In this document: piece by piece, positions 19,249-30,550 of the stretch
How positions within the stretch are numbered: position 1 is the stretch's first letter
Layout of the letters: every line of letters begins with the position of its first letter
From: Plantago ovata
Taxonomy: Eukaryota; Streptophyta; Magnoliopsida; Lamiales; Plantaginaceae
Assembly: GCA_028274465.1 (NCBI GenBank)
Contig: CM051457.1
Coordinates: 49,508,362 to 49,572,361 of the forward strand
Direction: 5' to 3'
Length of the DNA stretch: 64,000 nucleotides
Notes under the pieces: model-generated
Database searches by the model: none
What the model saw: only the letters and a program-made list of their open reading frames with translations
Told to the model about the DNA's origin: nothing
Program-made: the position numbers and the translations under genes

Positions 19249-20762
19249 TGTTGGTCCTTTTAAACAACAAGTAAAGACTAGGGCGTGTGAATAGTCTTTA
19301 CAAACTTTTTCGTCGTTTAAAACTTTCTCAGCAAGTACTTATTACTTTTCAGTAATGAGTATGCTGGTACTTAACTTTCTCAACAAGTGCTTGTTACTTT
19401 TCAGTGACAAGTTTGTTGATACTTAAAAACAGAGTGCCGAAGTCTTTTACAATAAGTGCTTTTATCAGAAAGCTAGTTTCAGCAAGTAAGCAGATAAATA
19501 GTGTAAAACAAAGTAGCTTGCTGAAAGGTAACTGCAGAAATGTAAATCACACAAACACTTTTATAGTGGTATCTGAGAGTGGCATAATCTCTCAACTAAT
19601 CCACTTTTTCCTTTCAAGGACTAAATCCACTAAGATAAGATATGAGGTTCCTTACAAATCCTATCACTAATTATTCTCAGAAACCAAAGCACACTTGCCT
19701 TGTTTCCAACCTAAACTAGAGAACTAAACCTTGTTCTCCACCATAACTTGGGACACTTAATCAGCAAAACTATGCTTAATTAATTCCCTCTGAATTCCAC
19801 GCCTGAATAAGGGTGTTTATCAGTTAGAGAGGTTTGGGATGAGATGACTTGAATATAACTTTGCAGCTATAACAAGCAATCTAAAGAAAAAACTCAACTT
19901 GTAATACATTGCAGTAAGCAAGTTTGGTGTTTCTGGTGTCAAGACTTGTTCTTGTTTAGAAGAAAGAGCATTTAACTAATTTCTTAGCTTTCAATGTTCT
20001 ACTTCTTCACAAGTAGCTTTTGTTTCAAGCTTAAGTCTTGGAACGGATCAATAGGCAGTAGAGAGTAGAGAAGGATTTGAGTGTTTAAAGCACAAGTGAG
20101 AGTTTGATCACGTTGTTTACACACCCTTCTACTCAGCCTAAGGTCTTCTATTTATAGTGTCTCAAGGGAGCCGTTTGAATTTCAAATTCTAAGGCTTGCA
20201 CCTTAAGATGTCACTATCTTGATTTTGTACTTTCAGCAACGCTCTTCATTTGTCTTCTTGTCTTCATGTTCTTCGTGTGCTAACTTTGCATTTAATGTTC
20301 TTTGAAACAAATTCAAATATGAACGTTAGAGCCAAAATGCAAGTACTCTTCAGCAAAGAGATCACATATGCTGTCAGCAAGTGGCCAGTCTCAGTTTCAG
20401 CAAACACAACCTACTCTGTCATATAGATTTTCACTTATACAAGTTGTTGCTGAGAATCTCACTTTCTAAGATAACATGTGCCTTTGTAGATACCTTTCTC
20501 AGAATTATTCTAAGTCTTCAGTCTTCGAATCTTCAACTTTCTGAGTGGTTCTAGGTCTTCAATAGTTTGTTTGTAAAAACAATGTACCTCATCAGCAAAC
20601 TTAAGAACCTAACTAGTACCTACACTAAGTCTTTCAGCAAACGTTCCTCTTTTACAATGTCCTTAAAATTCTAAATTCCTATGCACCTTAAGAGTACTAG
20701 TTACTGGACTTTACTTAATTTAACATGGTTAATTGCTCATCAAAATTACAAGTTTCCTAACA
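19249..20762 (-). repeat. 3' LTR of element B
   Basis: 1,514 bp, complement begins tgttaggaaacttg and ends ggaccaaca. It carries CTATAAATAG (complement near 20149-20160) and a very high density of TCAGCAA/TTGCTGA words. Confidence 0.88.
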
Positions 20763-20780
20763 AATTTCCCCCTTTTTGAT
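20763..20780 (-). promoter_or_regulatory. Polypurine tract of element B
   Basis: The complement reads catcaaaaagggggaaatt, directly before the LTR. Element A has the same motif at 38209-38226. Confidence 0.7.
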
Positions 20781-21024
20781 GTTAGCAATCCATGGCTAAA
20801 TTAATTGTTACCCTTTTAGAGGTTCCTGATGTTGAATAAATCAGTTGATTAGTGCAAACATACTTCAATAATAAATTAGTAAGCATAAATAATTTGCATA
20901 ATCAAGAACCAATAAGAGTCATCAAAAGTTGATTGTTGATAGTTATCTTTCAGTAGTAAGTTTACAAGAAATATCACAGATAACTATTACAATCAGTACA
21001 CGAAAGAAAGCTTTTCAAGATACT

Positions 21025-21375
21025 CTAATCTATTCCAGCAGAGGATTCTCTAAGAATCTCTTTCACACTCTTCTTAGCAAGAGCAGTAAATTCAACGCAG
21101 TCCTTCTCGTAATGTTCAAGTAGTTTATGGACTTCAAGTTGAATTATTTTTGCATTCTTACAGGCAGTATAGTGATGAGTTTCACCATTCATATCTTTGT
21201 AGTGTAATACCCATAAGTGCATACACCCCAATTGCTAGCATGATGTAGCTGAGTGTCTGAAATTCCCTTGTTGGCATGAATCTTCCTTAACCAACGGAGG
21301 TCTTCATCTTGATCCTTTGCAATAAGATAGAAATATTCATAAGGAATCAAGTGGAGTTTCTTTTTGGACTTATTG
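21025..21375 (-). pseudogene. C-terminal end of ORF3 of element B
   Basis: Continues the ORF3 reading cut by element A: LIPYEYFYLIAKDQDEDLRW, IHANKGISDTQLHHASN, then after a one-base shift MHLWVLHYKDMNGETHHY and a Lys/Glu-rich helix ending SSAGID. It matches element A 37670-37995 closely. Its own part before the insertion is at 39803-44526. Confidence 0.85.
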
Positions 21376-21380
21376 GTTAT

Positions 21381-22944
21381 TGTTAGGAAACTTGTAATTT
21401 TGATGAGCAATTAACCATGTTAAATTAAGGAAAGTCCAGTAACTAGTACTCTTAAGGTCCATAGGAATTTAGAATTTTAAAGGACATTGTAAAAGAGGAA
21501 CGTTTGCTGAAGACTTAGTGAAGGTGCTAGATAGGTGTTTTATCCGCTTATGATGTATCTTGTTTTCTGAAAAGAAAAACAACCTATTGAAGCATTTGCT
21601 GATGATGTACTTTGTTTACACAAACAAACTATTGAAGCATTAGAACCGTTCAGAAACTTGAAGAATTCGAAGACTGAAGACTAAAGAAGATTTCTGAAGA
21701 TGGTATCTACAAAGGCACATGTTGCTCAGAAAGTGGAAACTTCGGCAACAGCTTGCATAAGTGAAAATCTAAATGACAGAGTAGGTTGTGCTTGCTGAAA
21801 CTGAGACTGACCACTTGCTGAAATACATATGTGACCTCCTTGCTGAAAGTACTTGCATTTGCGCTCCAACGTTCATATTTGAATTTCATTCAAATGTACA
21901 TTAAATGCAAAGTAAGCACGCGAAGAGCATGAAGACTAGAAGACAAATAAAGGACGCTGCTGAAAGTACAAAAGCAAGATAGTGACATCTTAAGGAACAA
22001 AGCCTTAGAATTTGAAATTCAAACGGCTCCCTTGATTCACTATAAATAGAGGTCATCCGGCAAAGAGTTGAAGTGTGTCAACAACGTGATCAAACTCTCA
22101 CTTGTGCTTAAACTCTCATACCCTTCAATACTCTTTACTGCCATTGATCCGTTCCAAGACTTAAAGCTTGAAAAAGCTACTTGTGAAGAAGTAGAACATT
22201 CTCGGCTAAGAAATTAGTTAAGTGTTCTTTCTCTCGAACAAGAACAAGTCTTGACACCAGAAACAATCAAACTCGTTTACTGCAAAGTATTCAAAGTTTT
22301 GTTTCTTAGATTACTTGTTGTAGCTGAATAAGTTATAATCAAGTTATCTCATCCCAAACCCCTCTAACTGAAAAACACCCTTTCAGGCGTGAAATTCAAG
22401 GGGAACGTAATCAAGCATAGTGTTGCTGATTATAAGTCCCAAGTTTGGTGGAGAACAAGGTTTCGTTCTTTAGTTAGGTTGGAAACGAAGAAAGTGTGCT
22501 TTGGTTTCTGTCGAATCGCTCTAGATAGGTGTTGTAAGGAACCTCAAACTTATCTTAGTGGATTCAGTCCTAGAAAGGAGAAAGTGGATTAGTTGAGAGA
22601 TTACGCCACTCTCAGATACCACTATAAAAGTGTTTGTGTGATTTACTTACTGCATTTAGTTTTCAGCAAAGCATATCTATCTGTACACTGTCACTCTGTT
22701 CACTTGCTGAAACTATCACTTACTGACAAAGCACTTATTGTACAAAGGCTTCCGCTCTCTGAATTTAAGTATCAGTAAAAATCGTTACTGAAAAGTAACT
22801 AGTACTTGCTGAGAAAGTTAAGTATCAGCAAACTCATTACTGAAAAGTAATAAGCCCTTGCTGAGAAAGTTTTGAAACGACGAAAGTTTGAAAAGACTAT
22901 TCACCCCCCCCACTAGTCTTTCTTGTTGTTTAAAGGGACCAACA
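21381..22944 (+). repeat. 5' LTR of element A
   Basis: 1,564 bp, tgttaggaaac...gggaccaaca, with TATA box at 22041 and a poly-C run near 22909 whose length varies between LTR copies. The 67-codon ORF at 22389 recurs in the sister LTRs and is discussed under rejected items. Confidence 0.92.
22041..22048 (+). promoter_or_regulatory. TATA box of element A 5' LTR
   Basis: cacTATAAATAGAGG is kept in the other SIRE LTRs of the window (38888, 24998, 52511; complement in B). It would drive the genomic RNA. Confidence 0.7.
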
Positions 22945-22946
22945 AG

Positions 22947-22958
22947 TGGTATCAGAGC
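22947..22958 (+). promoter_or_regulatory. Primer binding site, initiator tRNA-Met
   Basis: TGGTATCAGAGC two bases after the LTR, the usual copia primer site. Confidence 0.9.
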
Positions 22959-23056
22959 TGGAGGTTCTTTAACCTTCAGCACTGAACCTAGATCCCCTTA
23001 GGTGCTTTCCGTAAATCACTCTCACTTGATCAGTCTGGTAGTCTTTTGCTGACAGG

Positions 23057-24223
23057 ATGTCTTTAGGAGACGCTCCGTTGCTGAAGCTGGAAACCTATGA
23101 AAAATGGCGAAACAACATGATGCTACATCTTGAGGCCATTAGTGATGAGATGGTTACTGTCATTAATGATGGACCTATCAAGATCACTAAGGTTGAGAGA
23201 AGTTTTCCTCACAAAACCACAGAAGCTGGAAAGGAAACTATCCTAGGTGAACCAGTTGATACTGTCGTTCCAAAACCAAGAGAGGAATGGACTTCCGACG
23301 AAGCCAAGAGATTCCGTCTTGATGGCCAAGCAAGAAACATCCTCATTCGATCAACTCCGGATACTATACAGTGTAAACTGTGGGGTGCCAAAACTGCTAA
23401 GGAAGCTTGGAAAATGGTTCAAGATCTTTGTGCTAGATCTGACAAAACCAAGGAAAACAAACTCGAAGTGCGGAAGTTAAAGTTCAAGAACTTTAAACAA
23501 GGTACAAATGAGTCACTGGAAGACTTGGACTTCAGATTCACAACTCTAGTTAGTGAGATGGCCGCCTTGGGAGTTGGAAATCTTTATTCAGATTATGAGA
23601 AGGTGAAAACCATTATCAGAAGTCTGAACCAAGAATGGATCCACACTCAAAATTTCTACTACAATCAAGGAATGCCAAACATCACACCTACAGAGTTGTT
23701 CTCTCATCTTTCTACTGTCAACTACGAGACAAAGCAAAGAGAAAATGTGTTTGCTGAAAAATCGCAAAACATTGCTCTTGCTGCAAAGCCGTCATCTTCT
23801 GAAAAGAAGAATGATAAAGAGCCCGCAGATGAAAATGCTTTAGTTGTTAAAAACATGAAGAAATTCATCATTAAGGAACTTGAAAGGCCAAAAGCAAAAG
23901 AGAAGCTGAAAAAGCATCTTGGTAAGAACTACCATAAATACAAGAATGAGGCTAGCTCGCTGAACAAGCAAGCTCAGCAAGCAAATTCCTCTGAAGAACT
24001 AGCAGTTGGAAATGATCTCTGCTTTTACTGCAAAAATCCTGGACACTTCAAAGCAAATTGTCCTTTGCTGAAAGGCAAATCTGCTGAAAAGAAGAAGAAG
24101 TTCAAAAGGGCTTTTATTGCTGAAGAAAAGAAGAAGCTTCAAGCAAAAATCGATGCGTTGTGCATTGATACTAGCTTCGAAGACAGTGAGGAAGAAAGCT
24201 CAGACACTGAAGATGAAGAATCC
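23057..24223 (+). pseudogene. gag: Gag of element A, part 1
   Basis: Starts MSLGDAPLLKLETYEKW with a UBN2/retrotran-gag type body (AKEAWKMVQDLC, LRKLKFKNFKQG-like, FTTLVSEMAALG). A CCHC zinc knuckle is at residues 322-335 (CFYCKNPGHFKANC), then Lys-rich and Ser/Glu/Asp-rich runs. Open for about 389 codons until the solo LTR at 24224 breaks it. The reading resumes at 25914 after the aatcc duplication. Gag would assemble the particle and bind genomic RNA. Its start is the first ATG after the primer site; in element B the same codon is ATA. Confidence 0.88.
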
Positions 24224-25908
24224 TGTTAGGAAACTTGTAATTTTGATGAGCAATTAACCATGCTAAATTAAGAACAGTCCAGTAACTAGTACTCTTAAGG
24301 TCCATAGGAATTTAGAATTTTAAGGACATTGTAAAAGAGGAACGTTTGCTGATGACTTAGATAGGTGTTAGATAAGTTATTTCTTTTGTGGATGACGTAC
24401 TTTAATTTCTGTGAAGAAATTAATTTATTGACACATTTGCGTATGATGTATTTTATTTTCTGAAAAGAAAATATCTTATTGATGCTTAGCTTTGATGTAT
24501 CTTATTTTCTGAAAAGAAAATGACCTATTGAAGCGATTTGTTGAAGATGTATTTTGTTTATTACAAACAAATTATTGAAGCAAATAAGAAACCGGTCAGA
24601 ATCTTGAAGACTTTTGAAGATCTGAAGACTTGAAGACTTGAAGACTTGAAGATTGCTGAAGACTGGTAAGGCACGTGTTGCTCAGAAAGTGAAATTTTCA
24701 GCAACAACATTGCATAAGTGAAAATCTGAAAGACAGAGTAGGTTGTGCTTGCTGAAACTGAGAATGAACACTTGCTGATGAACACATGTGACCTCTTGCT
24801 GAATGTACTTGATTTTGCGCTCCAATGTTACTGTTTGAATTCTATTCAAAGGTGCATTTAATGCAAAGCTTACACACGAAGGACATGAAGACTAGAAGAC
24901 AAACAAAGATTGCTGCTGAAAGTACAAAAGCAAGATAGTGACATGTTAAGGAACAAAAGCCTTAGGATTTGAAATTCAAACGGCTCCTTACTTGCACTAT
25001 AAATAGAGGTCATCCGGCAAAGAGTTGAAGTGTGTCAACAACGTGATCAAACTCTCACTTGTGCTTAAAATTCACAAACCTTCAAACACTCTTACTGCCA
25101 TTGATCCGTTCCAAGACTTAAAGCTTGAAAAAGCTACTTGTGAAGAAGTAGAACAAACTCGGCTAAGAAATTAGTTAAGTGTTCTTTCTTTCGAACAAGA
25201 ACAAGTCTTGACACCAGAAACAATCAAACTTGTTTACTGCAAAGTATTCCAAGTTGTGTTTCTTAGATTACTTGTTGTAACTGAATAAGTTATAATTAAG
25301 TTATCTCACCCCAAAACTCTCTAACTGAAAATACACCCTTTCAGGCGTGATATTCAGGGGGAACTTAATCGAGCAAGCTTTTGCTGATTAAAAGTACCAA
25401 GTTTGGTGGAGAACAAGGTTGAGTTCTCTAGTTTAGGTTGGAGACAAAGCAAGTGTGCTTTGGTTTCTGTTGAATCGCTTTAGATAGGAGATTGTAAGGA
25501 ACCTCAATCATATCTTAGTGGATTCAGTCCTAGAAAGGACAAAGTGGATTAGTTGGGAGATTACGCCACTCTCAGATACCACTCTAAAAGTGTTTGTGTA
25601 ATTTACTTACTGCATTTAGCTTTCAGCAAATTATATCTGTTTGTACACAGTCACTCACATCACTTGCTGAAATCCTTTACTTGCTGAAAAAGCACTTATC
25701 GTTTCAAAGACTTCCGCTCTCTGATTTTAAGTATCAGCAAACCAAGCTACTGTAAAGTAACTTACGCTTGCTGAGAAAGTTAAGTATCAGCAACCTCATT
25801 ACTGAAAAGTAATAAGTACTTGCTGAGAAAGTTTTAAACGACAAAAGTTTGAAAAGACTATTCACCCCCCCCCCTCTAGTCTTTTCTTGTTGTTTAAAAG
25901 GACCAACA
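24224..25908 (+). mobile_element. SIRE solo LTR inside gag of element A
   Basis: 1,685 bp, tgttagg...ggaccaaca, with target duplication aatcc at 24219-24223 and 25909-25913. It carries extra sequence near its 5' end compared with A's LTRs (24370-24520, repeated ttctgaaaagaaaa), so it belongs to a slightly different subgroup. It has no internal region. Confidence 0.92.
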
Positions 25909-25913
25909 AATCC

Positions 25914-27166
25914 ACTCTTGACGTAGAGATTGGCAAGGAAGTTTGTGGAATAGCCATGGAAGCTTATCCAGATGTGTCAAACTACGAATTCTGCCTCATG
26001 GCCGGTCAGGTAAACAGTCCTACCTCTGACTCTGACTCAGAAGTGAAGATGAGATTGAACTTGACAAGATTCAAGGAGAAATCGAAAGATTTGAGAAAAC
26101 TCTGAGCAAACAGCAAGAGAAACTACAGAATGTTGAAACTCTGACCAAGCAGACTACTGAAAAATACGTATTACTGAAGGAAGAGAAAGAAAAGAAAGAT
26201 GCTGAAATAGTGCATCTCAAGAAGTTGATTGCTGAAGCTACAGAGAAGAATTCTCAGATGGCAATAGAATTGGAAGAATATCAGTACTCAATTCTAAAGT
26301 TACTTGCTGAAATACAAGAAATGAAAAAGATGAAAATCAATTTCAAATCTTATGTTGATGCAAGTAATACGCTGACTGAACTAAACTCTTATCTGAGAGA
26401 TCCATCTCAGAAAGAAGGTTTAGGTGCAACGTATGAAGGTGATGACGTAATAATCTTGAGTAAAGACAAATCACCAATTACCTTTGTACGCGCAACTGGT
26501 AGTGGTCAACCAGAACTCTATCAGATTGGTCAATCTAAGGTTGCTGAAAAATGCAATCAAGTACCTACGACCGTAAAGCCCGCTATTGCTACTCAAAGTA
26601 ACAAGACTTTAAAAGGAAAACAGGTTGCTGAAAAGCAAACTGTAAAGAAAACGGATGCTGTAAAGCATTCCGCCAAACAAGTTGCTGAAAAGCAATTTGT
26701 TAAGACAAAAGGAAAGATTACTAAAAGTAATCAGAAGATATTTGCTGACAAACCTGAATCAAGTAAGGTTGCTGAGACAAAAGCTCAGCATTCTCCAAAA
26801 AGTGGACTCGATTTCAAAACCAAGCAAAGTCAACTTTTTCATGACTATAAGCAAAGTCATCAAAGATACTTCAAAGAGATGAACAAGACCAAGCCTAAGA
26901 GTTCTGACAAAACTCAAAACGCTAGGGCTAGAAGGAACCTTGCTAGAAAAGAACTTACTGAAAAGTATGTTCAACAAAAAGGTCAACCGAGCAAGACACC
27001 ACATCAGAAAGTGGATTTGATCAGCACGAATCAAAAGTCTTTCGGCTCAAAACCTCCTAGTTCCTCAGCAAGTAGAAAACAAGTCAAAGTTGAAAAACTT
27101 AAGACTTGGGTTTCCACTGGACGCATTCTTGAACATGTTAATGGACATCCAATATTGGATAATTAA
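25914..27166 (+). pseudogene. gag: Gag of element A, C-terminal half
   Basis: Resumes TLDVEIGKEVCGIAMEAYPD, shifts frame near 26041 (one base missing in agtgaagatgag compared with B), and continues as a heptad-like coiled coil (EIERFEKTLSKQQEKLQ) and a Lys/Gln-rich tail with repeated VAEK/AKQ words. It stops at TAA 27164. The following protease is in the -1 frame. The 26210 ATG is internal. Confidence 0.8.
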
Positions 27167-27171
27167 CTTGT

Positions 27172-27904
27172 TTGCTCTTGATTGTGCAGACTTCAGCCAC
27201 GGAGACAAACGATGCAATCTGGCACTTTGACAGTGTTTGTGGAAAGCACATGACGGGCAACAAGAATAACCTTATAAACTATAGACGGTGGTCTAAAGGT
27301 CCAACAATAAGGTTTGCTGGTGGAGGCTCTAGTTCTACAAAAGGCTACGGTGACGTGAAGTTAGGATGCATTACCATTTCGGGAGTTCTTTATGTCAAAA
27401 ATCTTAAGTTCAACCTTTTCAGCATGAGTCAATTTGCTGATAAAGGATACTTCATCAAAATCAAAAGTGATGAATGTAAACTTATAGACTTTGAGACAAA
27501 GAAGGTTATTATGGTTGCTAGAAGATCCGGGGGCTTGTACACTGTAGATTGGTCTTCAGCAATCGTTGAAAAATGCCTTGTCTCAGATCACGATTGCCTT
27601 GTTGAAAAAGCATGGTTATGGCATAAACGAACAAGTCACCTAAACTTCAAGACGCTGAATAAGTTGTCTAAAAAGGCACTTGTAGTTGGATTACATAAGG
27701 TTACTTTCAAGAAGGATGGTGTTTGCAATGCATGTCAGCAAGGAAAGCAAACCAAATCTTCTTTTAACAATAAGGCAGTACCGTCAACTACAAAACCTTT
27801 ACAACTCTTGCACATGGACTTGTTTGAATCTTCTTCAACAAGCTATGCTGGTAAGAAGTATGGTCTGGTGGTGGTAGATGACTATTCAAGATTCACTTGG
27901 GTAG
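27172..27904 (+). pseudogene. pol: Protease and integrase N-terminus of element A
   Basis: Protease core reads IWHFDSVCGKHMTG: the catalytic Asp-Ser-Gly is Asp-Ser-Val (27229-27237), whereas B keeps DSG, so the enzyme should be dead. Then comes the pre-integrase HHCC finger (WHKRTSHLNF ... VCNACQQGKQ), then the start of the integrase core with the first Asp region (LLHMDLF, VVVDDYSRFTWVV). The MITE at 27907 interrupts the core two codons later and brings a stop. There is no ATG; expression would depend on frameshifting from gag. Confidence 0.85.
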
Positions 27905-27906
27905 TA

Positions 27907-28143
27907 CTTCCTCCATTTCATTAGTAACTTCCTCTTTGGTCAACGGGTGTCATGTTTGACTTGTATATTAAACATAAATTATATTGATAAAAAATATTTA
28001 AAAAATTATTTAAAATACTACTAACTTATGAACTTTAACTATATAACTTTAAAAAAGAATTTCATCGTATAATTTAGGAGTAATGTACGGTCAAACATGA
28101 AGCCTGTTGACCGAAGAGGAAGTAACTAATGAAATGGAGGAAG
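27907..28143 (+). mobile_element. Stowaway-like MITE in the integrase
   Basis: 237 bp with terminal inverted repeats of about 54 bp starting CTTCCTCCATTTCATTAG, TA duplications at 27905-27906 and 28144-28145, and an AT-rich centre without ORF. The ends resemble the CTCCCTCCGT terminus of Stowaway (Tc1/mariner) MITEs. Removing it with one TA restores the local reading frame seen in B. Confidence 0.9.
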
Positions 28144-28145
28144 TA

Positions 28146-28646
28146 TTTATCAAACACAAATCTGAAACAAGGACTGAAATACCTATCTTGCTGAATAAGC
28201 TTGAAGTCATGAAAAATAACAAGGTAAAAGTCATAAGGACATACCATGGTACTGAGTTTGTAAACCAGTACATAACTGAGTATTGCACTTCAAAAGGCAT
28301 ACAACATCAGTTATCCTCAGTAAGGACACCACAACAAAACGGTGTTGCTGAAAAAAAGAATCGCACCCTAAAAGAAGCCGCAAGAACAATGCTTGCTGAC
28401 CCTGAAATAAGTGAGGCTTACTGGGTTGAAGCGATTAATACCGCCTGTTACTCTCAAAACAGATGTCTGATTACTAAGGAATACAACAAAACTCCTTATG
28501 AGTTATTTTATGAGTTATTTGTTGGAAGACCTCCTAACATCACCCATCTAAGAGTATTTGGTTGTAAGTGTTTTGTTCTAAACAATGGTAGAGAATACCT
28601 AAGAATATTTCAACCAAAGGCAGACGAAGCGATATTTCTTGGTTAA
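28146..28646 (+). pseudogene. pol: Integrase core of element A, second part
   Basis: FIKHKSETRTEIPILLNKLE, then IRTYHGTEF where copia integrases have IRTDHGTEF: the second catalytic Asp is Tyr (28242-28244), unlike B. The catalytic Glu region is kept (PQQNGVAEKKNRTL). It is followed by VGRPPNITHLRVFGCKCF and FLG, then TAA at 28644-28646 where B has a Tyr codon. Strand transfer by this copy should be abolished. Confidence 0.88.
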
Positions 28647-28649
28647 TCC

Positions 28650-29160
28650 TTGCTTAGTAATGCTTATAGAGTTTACAACAAAAAGGCACAAAAGATCGAA
28701 GAATCAGTGCATGTTGTATTCTACGAAAAGTCACAAGGAGTGTCTGCTGAAGAAGAAATATCAGATTGTATGAAGAAGCTACTCATACAACAAAATACCA
28801 ATAGTACTGAACAAGTACATGCTGATGAGCAAACTTATCCAGATCCAAAGAGCAGAAAACCTGTTAACAAATGGATTAGAGATCATCCCTCTACGGATAT
28901 GATTGGTGATATTGACAAACGCCAAGTGACTAGATCCAAAGTATCTGCTACTCATGGACATGCTGAAGAAGCAAATGTCGTAGAAGTAGAAGCTTTGTTC
29001 TCTTGCTTTGTTTCAGAAATTGAACCCAAGACCATAGAAGAAGCTCTAAAGCATTCTGAATGGATCAAGGCAATGCAAGAAGAACTGGATCAATTTGAAG
29101 GAACAAAGTCTGGAAACTTGTACCTCTTGCTGAAGGCAAGAAAGCTATTGGTAGAAAGTG
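28650..29160 (+). pseudogene. pol: Integrase-RT linker and RT start of element A
   Basis: Begins with NAYRVYNKKAQKIEESVHVVF and runs to the RT entry region (TIEEALKHSEWIKAMQEELDQF). Compared with B (47078-47722) about 70 codons are missing between KKLLI and NTNSTEQVHADE, an in-frame-like internal deletion. A frameshift near 29100-29160 moves the RT into another frame. Confidence 0.8.
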
Positions 29161-29161
29161 G

Positions 29162-30012
29162 GTGTTCAGAAACAAGCTGAGTGAGTCTGGTGAAGTAACA
29201 AGGAACAAAGCAAGTTTGGTTGCTCAAGGTTACTGTCAGACTGAAGTATTGGACTATGATGAGTCTTATGCACCAGTTGCAAGATTGGATGCAATTAGAC
29301 TTTTCTTGGCCATTGCTGCTCACAATGACTTCATTGTTTATCAAATGGATGTTAAAAATGCATTCTTGAATGGTGAACTTGCTGAAGAAGTCTACTTGGA
29401 ACAACCCCTGGCTTTGAACTTCCCTCAGAAACCAAGATGGTATACAAGCTTCAGAAAGTTGTATATGGTCTAAAGCAAGCACCAAGACCTTGGTATGATA
29501 CCTTAGCTAAGTTCTTGCTGGATAATGGTTTCAAGAAAGGTGAAGTTGACAAGACTTTGTTTACCATGAACCATGATGGTAAAATACTCTTAGTTCAGAT
29601 TTATGTGGATGACATAATATTTGGATCTAAGGACAAGCAACTCTGTGATGATTTTGCCAAACTCCTGACAAACAAATTTGAAATGAGTATGATGAGAAAA
29701 TTGAATTATTTCCTAGGATTGCAAGTCAAGCAACTCAAGGATGGAATATTCATAAATCAAGCAAAGTATACGAAAGAAATGCTCATAAAGTTTAGGATCA
29801 AAGAGGAAGAAAAACCTGAAAAGATCCCTATGAGTGTTGGTACTAAATTGGGCTATACTAAAGAAGATAAAAGTGTTGAAGAACACAAGTATAGGAAGCT
29901 CATTGGTTCCTTGTTGTATTTAACAGCAAGTAGACCTGACATTCAGTATGCTGTTTGTGTGTGTGCAAGATTCCAATCTGATCCAAGAATCACACTACAA
30001 AAAGGCACTTAA
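29162..30012 (+). pseudogene. pol: Reverse transcriptase of element A
   Basis: Copia [59 protein letters not shown] shift near 29410-29440 is followed by [13 protein letters not shown] and the polymerase motif YVDD (29602-29613) in [11 protein letters not shown], then the thumb and LIGSLLYLTASRPDIQYAV. Another shift near 29990 leads into the RNase H frame. Catalytic Asp residues are present, but the frame changes break the protein. Confidence 0.9.
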
Positions 30013-30550
30013 GATACTGAAATATGTCAAAGGTACAATCAATGTTGGATTATGGTATCCTAAAGATTCTGGACTTGAATTGGTTGGTTATTCTGATGCT
30101 GATCATGGAGGATCAACTCTTGATAGAAAAAGTACTTCTAGAACTTGTCAGTTTCTAGGTACTAGATTAATATCATGGTTCAGCAAGAAGCAAACCTGTG
30201 TTGCCAATTCATCTACTGAATCTGAATACATTGCGGCTGGTTGTTGCACAGTTCAAATCCTATGGATTCAACAACAATTAAAAGATTATGGTATTTCTGC
30301 AAAGAAAACACCAATCTTTTGCGATAATACAAGTGCTATTGCTATCACGCAAAATCCTAAGTTCCACTCAAGGACAAAGCACATTGATATTAGACATCAT
30401 TTAATTAGAGATCATGTGGAAAAAGGAGACATTGAGGTTTTGAAAGTAGGTACTGATGATCAACTTGCTGACATCTTTACTAAGCCCCTACCAGATAATA
30501 GATTCGCAATGCTAAGGTATAATCTTGGATTGATTGAATTACCTCAATAA
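29990..30550 (+). pseudogene. pol: RNase H of element A
   Basis: Copia RNase H with VGYSDADHGGS, STESEYIAAGC, FCDNTSAIAITQNP and KHIDIRHHLIRDHV carrying the acidic catalytic residues. It ends DNRFAMLRYNLGLIELPQ and TAA at 30550. It is the least damaged pol module; only the upstream frameshift separates it from RT. Confidence 0.9.

Noticed and set aside
21707-21889. A 60-codon minus-strand ORF repeated in LTR copies (21707, 38554, 52176)
   Set aside because: Antisense to the promoter part of young LTRs; no start context or domain.
22389-22592. A 67-codon ORF (MKFKGNVIKHSVADYK) kept in three SIRE LTRs (22389, 39238, 52857)
   Set aside because: The copies are only a few percent apart, so shared openness is expected by descent. 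The older B LTRs do not keep the frame. It may be a leader ORF but I see no evidence that it is selected.
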